From: Panorpa germanica
Lineage: Eukaryota; Arthropoda; Insecta; Mecoptera; Panorpidae
Reading direction: 5' to 3'
DNA: 64,000 bases
NCBI GenBank assembly: GCA_963678705.1
Contig: OY783218.1
Location: 6,644,152-6,708,151, forward strand
Each line of letters starts with the position of its first letter. Position 1 is the stretch's first letter. The notes beneath the pieces were generated by a model. That model saw nothing but the letters and a program-made list of their open reading frames with translations, searched no databases and was not told where the DNA came from. Made by a program: the position numbers and the translations under genes. Positions 24,401 through 36,439 of this stretch are shown piece by piece.

Positions 24401-26094
24401 TCCATGCCCTTCAAATAATTTGAATCCGAAGCGTATAAAATTCGAATACAATATCTAGAACTCGACCTAGTATTGGAATCGACATTTGGGCGATATAGGG
24501 TGACTTATAGACAACAACAAAAAATAGAGTCTCCGTTTCGAAGGCATTTTAGATCAGAAACGGAGGCGAAAGTTCCAGAAGCAAAAATGCATTACTCCAT
24601 CTCATAAACTTAAGCTTTAAAATACGAAATTTCTTTTCTTGAACGTACCCAAATATATTTGCACCTACTTACTCCAAATCTTACTCCAATTGTAATCAGA
24701 GTATTCGACATTACTACGATACGATCCGTGCGGCTCTTTTACTGCTTGTTAGTACATTTCTTCATTTGTTTCGCTTTATCCTATTCTATTTTGTTCTCAT
24801 TTTTAAACAACACGCCTTACCTATTATACTTATTTGAATATTTGATAATACGAGCCTATAAATGTTTGGTTTCCATTGCATTCCCTCGTTTCACTACAAA
24901 TTTATATTATTATTTTTTTTTAAACTTTTTTCATGTAAAAGCACGTCATGCTTGTTCGACTACATTGTGGATCCAATGAATGTGTTTTCCATATCTTATC
25001 ATCCGGCGGAATCTACGCCTGCACCACTACTAGCGGTAATTCCACCAGCTCCAAACACCAAACACCAGCGTACTTTGAAATTTATGAAAGTTTTTCAGAT
25101 CTGAACTGAATCTGACCTCGATCTAAGATAAACCTAGTGCTGCTTTATTCCTCGAATTCGTGAGCGTGGTTTTAGATTGCAATCTATAACTTTTACAAAA
25201 ATATAGATATAAAATATCAAGTACTAGTTAGAAGTATAGTACCAAAACGGGGGCATGCTTTGCTGCGGTGCTGGGGCGTATATTCAGGCCGCCATTTTTA
25301 TTACGTGCCCTATCAACGGAGCTGTCATTGACTTAAACCACAAATTATAAGATAACTAGATAACTGAATATACAATCTCTATCAAAGATAATTGTTTCAG
25401 AAGTTGACTGATTTATAGGCTACTTATAATTTTTCTGTAACTGATTAAGCTATAGGGAGCTTACAAAATTTCGTCATAAACTGAAGATGTTTTAAATCTT
25501 ATTATACTTTCTAGAGAATTGATCAAATATAAAGTATGTGTGTAACTTTGTTTCTATTCAATTAGCTACTTTTTTAATACGAGTATGTCGCTCTATTTGT
25601 TTTTATATTCAACGTTTCTCATCCATTTTGCAAGTTTGTGTTATGTTTTGCAGACGTAGCTTGTAAACGTTTTGTAGCGATGACAACAACATGCATGGTA
25701 GATCAAGTTATGAATTGATTCCTTCCTTTTTCGAACAAATACTATTTTACGTCAGTCTCAGCCTAAACAGTGATAAGTTATAGGACTTCAATGTAGCTAT
25801 CTCCGTAGTTGTTAAGTACACATTAACCATCGCTATTATATAACGATGCCTTGAGCATCAACAAATAAGTAGACAAGAAATATACTTCTTTGCAATATTA
25901 ATATAATACATGCGTTATCATTTACAACGAGATTATATCGACTATGACTTTACATTCCCCTATTATATTTTAAGGAGTATAATCAACTAGAATTATTTAA
26001 TGCTTAATTATTTTTAAGGCTTGTGTAGCGTTAAGAACAATTTCAAAATATAAAATATATTTCTGCACCTTCAAGAAAAAAATTAATAATATTT

Positions 26095-26345
26095 ATTACA
26101 CCTGCCGGTTTACCTGTTATGTTTACCAGAGCAGGTATACTTGTGAGATCTACCGCAGATCACACACACGCAACAGCGACAGGCTCAATTAGTTATTTTA
26201 GAGACCTGTGTATCTCTTAGCATGTTATCAACATTCAAAATCATTCAGGTTACCTGTAAAAGTAGAGATACCTTTACAGGTTTGTTATATGCACACTAAA
26301 GTTCAGGTGGGCCTGTCAGGTAAACCGTTACATGTATACCCGGCA
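26095..26345. other. Cluster of CACCTG/CAGGTG-type words in an imperfect palindrome
   Basis: The left end (cacctgccggtttacctgtt) and right end (caggtgggcctgtcaggtaa accg) are roughly inverse. ACCTG or CAGGT occurs about nine times in 250 bases. This could be a decayed inverted-repeat element or a cluster of E-boxes for bHLH or zinc-finger factors. Confidence 0.35.
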
Positions 26346-26875
26346 TTGGTCATTCGATTTTTAAGCTTTACAAACATTTTTATATAGTGTATCGTTTGAA
26401 TACATACTTGTAAAACTCTGTTGGTAATTTGGTTTATACACTCTTACAAACTCAACCAACACATAGTAATAATCAATCTTAGGTAGTTATATATTCATCA
26501 GTAGTACATTCTGCTGTTTGTGTTATACATTTCTAATTTACTTTAGTTGAATTTCTGAGCTGAGGCGAAGTTTGTTCACTTACTCAAACATCATGGGGCA
26601 ACTGTTCTAAATTATCTAACTTATGATTGGAAATGTTGAACTGTGTGTGTAGCTGAAGAACATCGAGGGGCTACTGCATTGCTTGACCTGAATAATAAAA
26701 TCTTATGTATGACCTCCTGGTTAAGAGGTAATATCACTGACACACCTCAAGTTTTTAGGAATACTGCTGCTATATTTAATCTAACACAGATATGTGTCAG
26801 TTACATGTAAACTTATAAAAGGAAAACTGACGTGTTGTATTGTTTATTTTAATGTTTTCGTCTAATGTATCTACT

Positions 26876-27540
26876 TATTCTCTCTCCTTTCAAAAAACTT
26901 AAATCCCTACTGAGTTTCTCTTTCTGCTACTCTGCCTCCCGTTTCTACTCTGCCATTACTTCTCTTTCCTCGCTTCTTTTCTCTATCTCCGTCATCCACC
27001 TCTTCCCTTTACTGCCACCCTTCAATACGTGCATAATCTTCTTTTCACTTTTTTCTCTTTTCTCACATGAATACTTAATGTTCCCCAGCATTTCTATCTC
27101 TTTCGCACATCTTTCGCATCCTTTGTTCTCTATTTTCCCAGTATCTGCTGCCATTCTCTTCGTTTCCCAATTTAATCTTGTGATTCTCCTTATGTTCTTT
27201 CCTTCTTATTCTCGTATCTCTCTCCAAAATCATCTTGTATCTTTCATTATATTTGCTATTACGATTTTTTTCCATTCTTTCCTGCTGTAGTATCTCTGTG
27301 TCTCTCCTCCTTAGCTCCCGTTAGGCACAACATTCTTTTTAAATAAATTCTACTATAATAAAAGTGATAAGCTCCGTGCTTTTTTCTCTTTTCCTCCTTC
27401 TCTCTCCTTCTGCCATGCATCTCCTTCTTCCCTTGTCTCTTCTCAGCAGCTATTTTCCTAACATTAATTCCATAATTTTTTTACTGCCCCCAGTGCTACT
27501 CTCTCTTTTTCTCTACTTCCTTTCTCCTTCTCTGTACAAC
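26876..27540 (-). mobile_element. Decayed 3' fragment of the purine-rich Cys-knuckle non-LTR retrotransposon
   Basis: On the minus strand, frames read RNSKYNERYK, LGNEENGSRYWENREQ, then KMCERDRNAGEH in one frame and KGCERCAKEIEMLGNIKYSC in another, then LKGGSKGKRWMTEI. These are the C-terminal blocks of the same retrotransposon family found at 35437-36300. The blocks lie in different frames, so frameshifts have broken it. Only the C-terminal knuckle region is present. The reverse transcriptase domain is missing. Confidence 0.7.
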
Positions 27541-27577
27541 TAATGTCCATCATCAAAAGAAGTCTTCCAATGAAGGT

Positions 27578-27625
27578 TTTACACTTGCTGGTTTACTACA
27601 AGCTAATTTAAACGTTACATTGCGT
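27578..27625 (+). repeat. Single unit of the hairpin repeat
   Basis: Contains cacttgctggtttactacaa gctaatttaa. Other single units are at 56500-56550 (+), 2134-2175 (-) and 13395-13432 (-); the two minus-strand units share ggaattagcttgtgggaagc tagcaagt exactly. Confidence 0.5.
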
Positions 27626-28814
27626 TATATATTTTAACAGACGTGTGGCAACACTAAAAGAAGTCACAGTATCGAATGGAAAAGCTATTTAGTTTACTTA
27701 GTTTAGTACTTTGCACACGCTCAACTACAGACCGTTAGTAGTAATTAACCAATTATGTATAATCATTGTTTGTGATTATGTTTAATTAATATACCACTGC
27801 ATAACAAGTTTGTGATTATTTGTGAATATAAAGCAATTAAATTTTGATAACCACCTAACTCAGAACATGTAGCACTGGTCTATCTATCACATTATTATTA
27901 ATTACACCTTAACAAATTAATTTGTAATAAGAATTATTTGAATTATTTTGAAAATATATATTATAAATAAAATTCAGCTCAGTAAGTTTTAAAAATGGAA
28001 CCCACCACTCGTAATAATATATTGTATTAATATTTACTAACCATTCATTCATAAATAATGCTACGAGAACGACGCGATCCTGCAGGGTTGAAATATAAAT
28101 CAATATTTCTCATTTAGTGTTGATATTAATAACGGGTGTACACCAAAACAATTTTCAATGACTGCAGTATGGTGTGGTGGTCCCATTTGTACGACCAAAC
28201 AACATAACCAATTGGCCAGGGGCCAGTTTTCGAACAACTTATAAATTGTGAGGTTCAGGTTGTACTCACAGCGCCACCGTCAACGTAAACACAAACGAAA
28301 CCATATTCCATACCATATAAACCAGTCTATTAGTATTCGTTGTAATAGCTTAGTAAATTAGAAGCTGTTTGAAATGTACAAAGGAAACTTTTAATTAGTT
28401 TAAGTAAAATACGTCTATTGAAATTCAATTTCAATCATCTGGTAATTTGTTTTAGATCTTGTTGAAAATTTATTCAATTTTGTAGTTACGAGTGATTTAA
28501 ATAATGATAATATGGCGTTTCGAATTGAATTATATTTGTAAGCTGCTAAGATAATTGGAATAAAAAAAATTCTTTGAAAATCCAGTTCTTTTGAAATTTT
28601 AAATCTCTTAATTATTTATTTTGTACAATACTTTGAGCTTTTTGATAATTAAGAGCTTTAGGTTACTGCATTAATTGCACCTCTATATAAACAATTTGTG
28701 TCGATTCGAAATCATATTTATTAAAATAAAATGTAAATATGAAATCCAAATACTGTAGCTGCAAGCTTGGAATACGAGCCTTACAAATTGTACAATGCGC
28801 GTGGAAAATAAAGA

Positions 28815-29230
28815 AAAAATTTAAGGCTTAAACCTTATTAATATTTGATATTTAATTTACGTTTTTATTTAATATATTAATTTGAGTTCAGTTAATTTAA
28901 TTGGTGCGCATGCGTCGTTAGTAATATATATTTTGACAGGTCGACAGTTGGACAAAATTGAATATGGATTTATTAAAATTGCTCTTTTTAAAAACAATTA
29001 CTAATAGAAATTGTTTTTACTTCTTTATTTTTGACAAACTCACATTGAACTTCTTTTAAACATAAATCGTACTGCATTTTGATAGATTGTCACATTTTGG
29101 AGGTTATAATTTTTTTTAATTTAGAATTTTTAAGTTAGAAACGTTTTACTGGGTAGATTAAATTCCCATTAGCTTAATATTTTAAATTAAATACAAAATT
29201 AAAATAGTGATTGGAAATGATGCTTTAGTT
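28815..29230. mobile_element. Second copy of the attcccactcactg MITE family
   Basis: From ttaaggcttaaaccttatta through ttggtgcgcatgcgtcgttag to aaattaaatacaaaattaaa and gtgattggaaatgatgcttt, this aligns with the reverse of 52853-53214 end to end. It has additional sequence at about 29066-29185. Terminal repeats are more decayed than in the other copy. Confidence 0.6.
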
Positions 29231-31951
29231 ATTCGTAAACTCTTGTAATATATTTTATTCTGCAGCAACGTAGCTCTTAGCTTACAAAACAAGACAATTT
29301 TTTATCTTTGCAACTACAAGCGGTGCGGTGTTTTAAGCTTCTGCGTTTGAAGATGACTTCCAATTCCAATTCCAATTGTGGCATATCTCTCTTTAAACCA
29401 CCCACTCTCAAAGTAGATGACTCATTTATTGACAACTTGTATAAACTCTTAACGTTTTCTCTCGTGGTTCAAACAAAATAACAAATTCATAAAAAAACGC
29501 GCTTGGTGGGCGTTCAGAGCTTCAGTTGAAATAAATCTATTGAACCCCGTAAAACCATAACCTGATCTCCTAACCCAAATTGGTAACACACACAACGAAA
29601 ACAAACATTTTAACACCTTTCCTCTTTACCAAATGAGGCGATAAACTTTCTTGAGTAGGGTCCTCTTTAGTTGATTTCAGCTCCTCGTCGTTGCTAGGTA
29701 CGAGTATATTTCATTAAATGATAGTATAGATATGGAGAAATAAACAAAGAGAAAGAAAGAGAAAGAGATATGTTTATATAGTCGTACAATAAGAATAGTA
29801 ACGTTTATTTCCCAAGCAATTATTTCTACCTTTAGTTTAAAAGTAAAATAAGGCCAGAGACCTTCTCTTTTTATCTTATAATTTACAAAAGTTATAAGCA
29901 ATAAATTGAACCTATGTAAATTTTAAAGTGGTACAATAATTTACCACAATAACGATTTCTATTTAAGTTTCCGGATAGCGGATTTCATTCTCATTATCTA
30001 AGTACCCCATTTATCCCTCTTGTAGGGGTTGTAAATGTAAAGAGCCAAGGTATGGAAAGAGAAGAAAAGGAGAACATTTAGGGGTAGTGAACACTGAACA
30101 CTGATTGCTTGTGTTTATTTTCCAACCCTAATCTACATGGAAACTTGATAAATGATCATTTTACAATATCGTTCTTATTTTAAATATATCGCACAACTCA
30201 TTTTGGGAGACTTAACTTTAATTTTTAACTATAAATTAAATACATTTTTTTATACCCTTCTTTTTAGGGAAAGGAAACAAAGAAGTCATTTACCGCAGTT
30301 TATTTTAAAACTCATTTTCTTCTTTGTGTTTTTCTTGATCGAGTTACACGAAGTAATATCTACGTTTTTTGTGAAAAGCTTTTTCTTTTTTTTTTGTGTT
30401 TGAAGTTAAGGGTAGAGACTTACGTAGGAGCAAAAATATTATATTAACTAATCTACTCCAGCTGAGGAGAAAATAATATTTAAATTTTTTAAATTAAGTA
30501 ATTGTTTAGATAATCGTCTTACATACAAAGAAAAGTATGAGGAAGGATTCTTCTTCGACCCCACTGAGGAATAATTCCACGACGAAAAAAAAATTTTGAT
30601 TTTTACAGAAATCTGTGCAGCACAGAGAGGTTTGATCTTTTTTTTTGTAGAACATATAGTTGAATATGAACACACGCACCACGGAATTAATTCTGCAATT
30701 GTCATATATTGTTGTCGGCGTATCTCTTTGTAAGCAGTATGCATCTGTCTCTGTATCGCTTTGAACAAACATAAACATGAAAGAATTACGTACAATTACT
30801 GCATATAAACAGATGAATTTATCAGCAGTGTGTACTAGGTAGGTTTTAGTATACAAAAGTAAAACCGTGAGGAAATTAATTACGAGAGTGTCATTCAAAT
30901 TTATCCGAAATATTTTATACAGATTAATTGTTTTGTCCCATTGTTTTTCTACATAATTTCTTTCAACAGAAATATATTTTCTCTATCGGATAGAGAGCTT
31001 TTTAATCCCTTCATGAAACAACGAATATGGCTGTTCCAGTAACCAATTGCATACGTAATGTTGTGAAATCGAGCCCGAAGACACATCAGTCTGTGATTAA
31101 ACATATATTGCCGAGCACACACTCGTTGTGAAAGATATGTGGTGAAATAAAATACAGGCATGCGCTTTTGAAAATAATATACTAAATTTATAAAGGTACT
31201 TTCGGCACTCCACGCTTTTGTTATTTTATAAAATCTATAAATAATATAAAATTTATCTATGTTTATAATATATATAAAATCTGGTATACATGTATAAGTA
31301 ACACAGTAAATACATAAGCGAATAAGATTTAAAAGCTGAAAGCAAATAAATATAAATTTATCTAGTGTAATAGGGTTTAAACAGGGAAGTAATTCTTTAC
31401 AGTTGGTTACCCCGAACTTCTAACCGAGTTTAATGAATTATAGGTCGGCACAAAACTCATAATCAGAGATAACATTTGTGAGGAAGCAACCGCAACCGTA
31501 TTAAATATTAAATAGAATTTTATATTAAATGTAGAACCATATAATAGACTAATTATATGGTTAAATCTGGAATATTGAAACTTTTAACAAATTCATTATT
31601 CATCAAATATCATTCTACATACACGTCATTTATTGTTGCCTTTGAATATATATTTGTAAAGAAATTATATTTCTTTAGTTGGTACAAAGTTGGTCTGTCG
31701 ATAAAACAGTGACCATATATTCATGGACTCCATAGATCACGCTGTAAAGAATAACGACCAACACCGTTGAAGATATTTGGAGTTGACAGAACTCACTGTG
31801 CATATTGTTAAGTTATTTAACAATTAACATTTAAGTTAGTTAGTTACATCAATGTTTGGCTAGACTTGTAATGTTGCAATGTTGCACAAAGTGTGTAATA
31901 CTATTGAAAGCTAACTTGATGTATAACTAAATATATATATATACTATACAT
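29231..31951. other. AT-rich noncoding DNA with a SINE relic
   Basis: Minus-strand frames of 115 and 130 codons at 30448-30898 overlap in different phases and show no domain. The segment 29990-30090 (taaatgtaaagagccaaggt) resembles 37895-37965 (acaaatataaagggctaagg), an unclassified old repeat pair. Confidence 0.5.
31060..31100 (-). mobile_element. Small SINE relic
   Basis: Minus strand reads tgatgtgtcttcgggctcga tttc, matching the B-box neighbourhood of the family. Only about 40 bases are recognisable. Confidence 0.35.
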
Positions 31952-32176
31952 CAATGGCAAGAAATGGACTCCAAAGGGCGGTATTACAGACTTCGCAGAC
32001 GCTTCCTGTTAACACCGCTTTTTTGATTGAGAAACCGAGATTTATAACTGCAGTAGCCATGAATCGATCATTCTTGTTATCTGGGTATAATATATAAGAA
32101 AAGACAGAATAGTATTAGGGGCGATAAAAGGCTACGTGCCTACGAAGCCCAAAAATCTATAATAAAAAAAAAAAAA
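31952..32176 (+). repeat. Short repeat with a 47-codon open frame and poly(A) tail, copy A
   Basis: An ATG at 31954 opens a 47-codon frame ending at 32097 (MARNGLQRAVLQTSQTLPVN ... SFLLSGYNI). About 65 bases of trailer end in tctataat and 13 A. A near-identical block lies in reverse at 41059-41257. The poly(A) suggests reverse transcription of an RNA, either a processed copy of a small transcript or a SINE-like repeat. I do not recognise the peptide. No tRNA-type B box is present. Direct repeats cannot be judged because the flanks are (AT)-rich. Confidence 0.6.
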
Positions 32177-33489
32177 TATATATATAATATATATAATTAT
32201 TGTATATATAATTTGATTTAATATTGTCAGTGGTTGGGAAAATTGAGTTCTTGAGGGATTGGTTCTAATTGATCATGTTTAAAAAAAAATCAAATATATT
32301 TATTTTCTGAATTGTCAATCAAATCAAATTAAAGCTATTACTCCTAGATAACTATTACCTATTAAATTCATGTGTCAAATCGACATATATCTACAAATGT
32401 TATCATTCCATGCATATTTTAAATTTAATCGGGATGGAAACATCAGTTATTCATGACGACACGTTTGAATCCATTAAAAATTAATACGTTGCTAAAGTCA
32501 TCACACAGGCTCCTTAACACGTCTCGCCGCCCGCCGCTCGCCGTCGAGACCCATTCAATTTAGATCGTTTACATATTGATTGACTTTACAGATGATTGAT
32601 TACACTAAACTTAATAATTACGAGTATAGCAAAACACATAACCTAACTTTGCCATCCATCGTAGGTTTTTTATTTGAAGTACATACATGATTTAATGTTG
32701 TGAGGTTAATATGTTTATATGATTTTCTGTATATTCAATTAAACATCTTTGAATTTTATGTCACTTTTAGAGGTTATATGTAGAGTGCTAGACATTGCAC
32801 TGTTGTAATAAATTTATACTGGATGGTATGAAATCTATAATAAAGTTACATTGGATAGATTGGATTCTATAACAAATATGGGTCCTCAATCTTTTCGATT
32901 CCGTGGATACAACGACTTGAGGAGTTTGACTAATAATACTCTTTGGAGGGCATAAAAACACAGTAAAAATAGTGCACCGAGCTAAAAACAAAGTATGTTT
33001 AATAATATTTTTCAAGACCGCTTTATCATATATCGCTCGGGCTTAACCATGGTTCAATAAATTTGTGAACTCAAAATTTAAAAAAACATCATTTCTTTTT
33101 TTAATATAATGCTTCAAATCAATTTTTTCACCAGTGTAAGAGTATTGGTTTATGGATACTTATAATGAATTAGTCATTGAATGTAATTTTCTTGTTTTTT
33201 ATAAAAGAGCCCACTTGCTCTAGTCTGAGTACTTCTGCTTTATAGCATGGAATCTAAACGTTTGTCTTCTCTGACATTCTCATTCGTCTCATCACATTTA
33301 TTACTAAAGTTTTTGCAACTAAACATTGTTACTTTATATATTATTTAATGTTTTTAATGTTTTGCCACTATTTATTTACATCATTACATTAGATCATTGT
33401 GCTTAGTTCATTTTTTATCCTTATTATATCTGTACATTCTCACTCCTTCCAAACGAAAAAAAGAATATATAAATTTATCCTTATAAAGA
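32177..33489. other. Noncoding, with a short GC-rich patch
   Basis: No gene recognised. tcgccgcccgccgctcgccg at 32524-32543 stands out as a GC-rich simple repeat in AT-rich DNA. The 75-codon minus-strand frame at 32788 is unrecognised. Confidence 0.5.
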
Positions 33490-33950
33490 TAAAAACAAAA
33501 CTGTTACTGCTACTGCTGCGCTCCTCCTGCTACTCCCCCTCCTGTTTTTACTCTGCCATTCCTTCTCTTTCCTCGTACCTTTTCTCTATCTCCGCCATCC
33601 ACCTCTCTTCATAACTGCCCAATATTCTTTTCGATTATTACCTTTTTCTCACTGAAAAACTTAATGTGCTCCAATGTTTTTATCTCTATTCCGCATACCT
33701 TGCACATCCCTTTCACACTATTTGCCTAGTATCTGTTTCCTTTCTCCTCGTTTCCCAATATGAATTTGGCAATCCTTCTCATGTTTTTTCTGTTTTTTCC
33801 TTTTAAGTATTTTGGTATCTCTTTCCCCCAAATCCTTTTATATCTTTTGTTATAATTGCTCTTCTTCAGTCTTTCCTGTTGTTTCTCCCCATGTCTTTTC
33901 TCCTTAGCTCCTCTTCCACACTTGTGCCTTCTTCTATTTACATTTTTATT
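33490..33950 (-). mobile_element. Decayed 3' fragment of the purine-rich Cys-knuckle non-LTR retrotransposon
   Basis: Read on the minus strand, this pyrimidine-rich tract encodes SNYNKRYKRI, IPKYLKGKNRKNMRRIAKF, LGNEEKGNRY, a stop, then MCKVCGIEIKTLEHIKF. These match, in order, the C-terminal blocks of the copy at 35437-36300, including the two cysteines and histidine of the knuckle. One in-frame stop follows RY and the rest is frameshifted. No reverse transcriptase motif remains. Confidence 0.65.
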
Positions 33951-34727
33951 ATATAATTTTATGTTTATTTAAAATAGAAAACTGGTGTAACCACACGTAA
34001 AATGTATTTGCCTCTCTTTCACTCTTATTGAGGCCATTATAAATGCTTCGAACTTTGATTAAATTTTTCTCTAAACTAAAAAGGCCAATTATCTTCAAAT
34101 TTTCAGAGCAATTAAATAAGGTAAGGCATACTTCCGATGACGCAATTACCGTATTTTATTTACGTATTACAAGGGGCGCTATATAATATGCTTAACTTCC
34201 TCACACAGTTTTCAATAACATTAATGAACCTGGGAAAAGGAAAACTCGACTGACGACTGTGTGATTGTGATTCTTGTAAACATTTTCATGTTTTCCTCTC
34301 ATAACAATTCCGGTCATTAACACGTACAAGTACAATTTTTTTTTTACTAACAAAATATATTTTAAAATTTAAATCAAGAGTCACGTGATGGTCTGCAAGT
34401 GTAATAAAAAGTCTGTGAATTAAATAATTTATAATGGTATTAAGTAATTTACATATTTTTAAAAGGTTATTCTAGAAGTATATTAAATTAAATGTAGGCG
34501 TTGCTAGTAGCGTTGGTTTGCTTGTTGTCATGATGTATTAAATTATATTTTAATTTTTTTATATTGTTCGTAGTCGTAGAAGCAGAACACGGCTAAAATG
34601 ATGAACCTAATTAATGTCCTTATATTGCGGATTGAAAGCAATTTTATTTTTGAAGTCTTTTTTAAAAATAATTTGATTTTAAAGTAGTTCACAACTACTT
34701 TAAACCATTGTTTTTAAAATCCATTTG

Positions 34728-34885
34728 ATGACACAGTAGGCAAGAGCATTGATGCTTGACGCTGACTGCTATGTCTTCGGGTTCGATCCCCGGACCAGAT
34801 ATATATTTTCTGGGTTTGGTTGATATCAACTTATATTGATTATGGTCATATATAATTGTACATTTATTAGGCAGCGGTGTTGTGC
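34728..34885 (+). mobile_element. tRNA-derived SINE, fullest copy
   Basis: The head has gacacagtaggcaagagc (A-box-like) and a consensus-like B box ggttcgatccc at 34780-34790. The body reads attttctgggtttggttgat and the 3' landmark is tttattaggcagcggtgttg. The same order is seen in reverse at 38436-38605. Internal RNA polymerase III boxes with a shared non-tRNA body define a tRNA-derived SINE. It merges into the Helitron-like sequence downstream. Confidence 0.75.
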
Positions 34886-34899
34886 TTTTTTGCTGTATT

Positions 34900-35426
34900 A
34901 CTTTTAATTCGTAAAAGATAGAAAGTTGAAATTTTGCATGTGTATTAGGGTATTCAATGCTGACATTTCTTAAAATTAGAAATTCAAAAATTAAAAAAAG
35001 AGGGGTTGAAGAAATTCGGTGGCCCGGTAGGGAACTTTGTAGAAAGTTCATATTCTGGATTCTAGAATAATTAAGTATATTATTAATAAAAGAAAATTCA
35101 AAATTTTATTTGGGGGCACGATTGCAGTATTTGCCGAGAGTAAAAATTGTGCTAGAAAGTTAAAATTTTGTATATAGTCTAACCTTGGTAACTTATTTAC
35201 GAATCGAAAAAAAAAATCCCAAATTTTGAAAAAAAGTTGGTCAAATAACGCATAAATTGAAAATATTTTTTATTTTAATAAATTGAAAAATTATTTTATT
35301 ATTGTGCGAGTTTATTATTCCAATTTAAAAATAGAATTAAATATGAAATGTAATTACGAATTATTTTATTGGATTCAAATCATACACGCCAAAAACAAGT
35401 CGCATTGCGACGGGGGTAAACCCTAG
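34900..35426 (+). mobile_element. Helitron-like 3' end
   Basis: The end has the hairpin gtcgc-att-gcgac (35399-35411), eleven bases, then CTAG (35423-35426) followed by T, which fits Helitron 3' architecture. Inside are two related segments (aaagttgaaattttgcatgt near 34920 and aaagttaaaattttgtatat near 35157). The 5' TC boundary is not identified, so the start given is approximate and lies near the end of a SINE. The right end sits against the tail of the LINE at 35437. Confidence 0.5.
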
Positions 35427-35436
35427 TACGGATATA

Positions 35437-36300
35437 TTGTTATTATTATTATTATTATTATATACGTTTATTGTTCGCCTTTCGGCTTTACAATCTACAT
35501 TCTTAATACATTTCATATACTTCAACTTACAATTAAATTTACATTATTCTCAGCTTATTTATTCTCCTGTTTTTTCTTTCCTTCTTACTATTTCCGGCAT
35601 CCACCTCTTTCCTTCACTGCCTCCCTTTAATAGCTGGCCAATGTTCCTTTCGCTCGCTACTTTTTCCTTACACTCAAACTTAATGTGCTCCAGTGTTTCG
35701 TCCTCCGCTTCGCACATTCTACACTTTCTTTCCTCACTCTTTTCCCAGTATCTGTTTCCATTTTCCTCATTTCCCAATCTAAACCTTGCTGTTCTTCTTA
35801 TGTGTTTTATGTCTTTTTCTATAAGGTACTGAGGCATATTATTTTCCATTATAACCTTTTATATCTTTTATTGTAGTTACTTTTTTCTATTTTTCCCATT
35901 CTCTCCTGCTGTTGTATCTCCTTATCCCTTCTCCTTAGCTCCTCTTCCACACTTGCGCCTCCTTCTCTTCTCCTCTCTGCCTCCTCGACCGCCATTCCAT
36001 TCCTTTCAAAGTACTCCTTTCTCTTTTTTGGACCTCCCCCCCCCATTCTTTATGCTATCCTCTCTTATTTTCTTTAAAATTTTGCTTTCCGCTCTGGTCA
36101 ATTTCTCCTCGTATTTTACTGCTCTTTCCCCTGTTTTAATTCGTATCTTATCCCTTTTTAGCTCCTCCATAACCATGTATCCTGGCGTGCACCTGTCCAG
36201 CCCTAGTAACCATTTACTATATCTCACCTGTATTCTTTCCAATATATTAGATATATTGTTATAAAATCGTTTTTTACCTCCATTTTTCAAAGATGGCGAC
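35437..36300 (-). mobile_element. 5'-truncated purine-rich Cys-knuckle non-LTR retrotransposon, best copy
   Basis: The minus strand carries, in order: VRYSKWLLGLDRCTPGYMVM, an E/K/R-rich coiled stretch, SNYNKRYKRL, LGNEENGNRYWEKSEE, the knuckle RKCRMCEAEDETLEHIKFEC, and LLKGGSEGKRWMPEI. Known: this order is typical of the region downstream of the reverse transcriptase in a widespread insect non-LTR family. Open frames cover 36006-36437, 35849-36046 and 35559-35849 in shifting phases, so at least two frameshifts are present. The UTR (cctttcggctttacaatctac on +) and a (tta)n tail at 35438-35462 mark the 3' end. The 5' part, including the catalytic domain, is absent. Its tail touches a Helitron terminus at 35426. 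Confidence 0.8.
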
Positions 36301-36439
36301 GTGCGCGGATGCCACTCGATGTACAACAACCTTGAAATTTTAGATAACGCTTTTGTTTGCTGAGGTGGCTGGACTGGACTATATAATATAATTACATATT
36401 TCAGCGTTGTCTGGTTTTCATCATTGTTTGTTTCCACCC

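Larger units (their letters stand above)
18871..26094. other. Long AT-rich stretch without a recognised gene
   Basis: Holds the (AT)n tract at 20763, the hairpin dimer at 21292 and a pyrimidine-rich patch at 24240-24385. Small frames (20624, 21455, 22969, 24659, 24862) show no conserved domain. A somewhat GC-richer patch at 24970-25080 is open for about 40 codons but has no recognisable motif. Confidence 0.5.

Noticed and set aside
26865-27290. 141-codon plus-strand frame
   Set aside because: It is the antisense of retrotransposon C-terminal blocks recognised on the minus strand.
30448-30898. Two overlapping minus-strand frames of 115 and 130 codons
   Set aside because: AT-rich, in different phases over the same bases, no domain, no splice context.
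34771-34792. A true tRNA gene at the B-box sequence
   Set aside because: The head does not fold as a full cloverleaf by eye and the sequence continues into a shared SINE body.
35437-36264. Plus-strand frames of 131 and 103 codons
   Set aside because: They are antisense to a LINE whose conserved blocks are on the minus strand.
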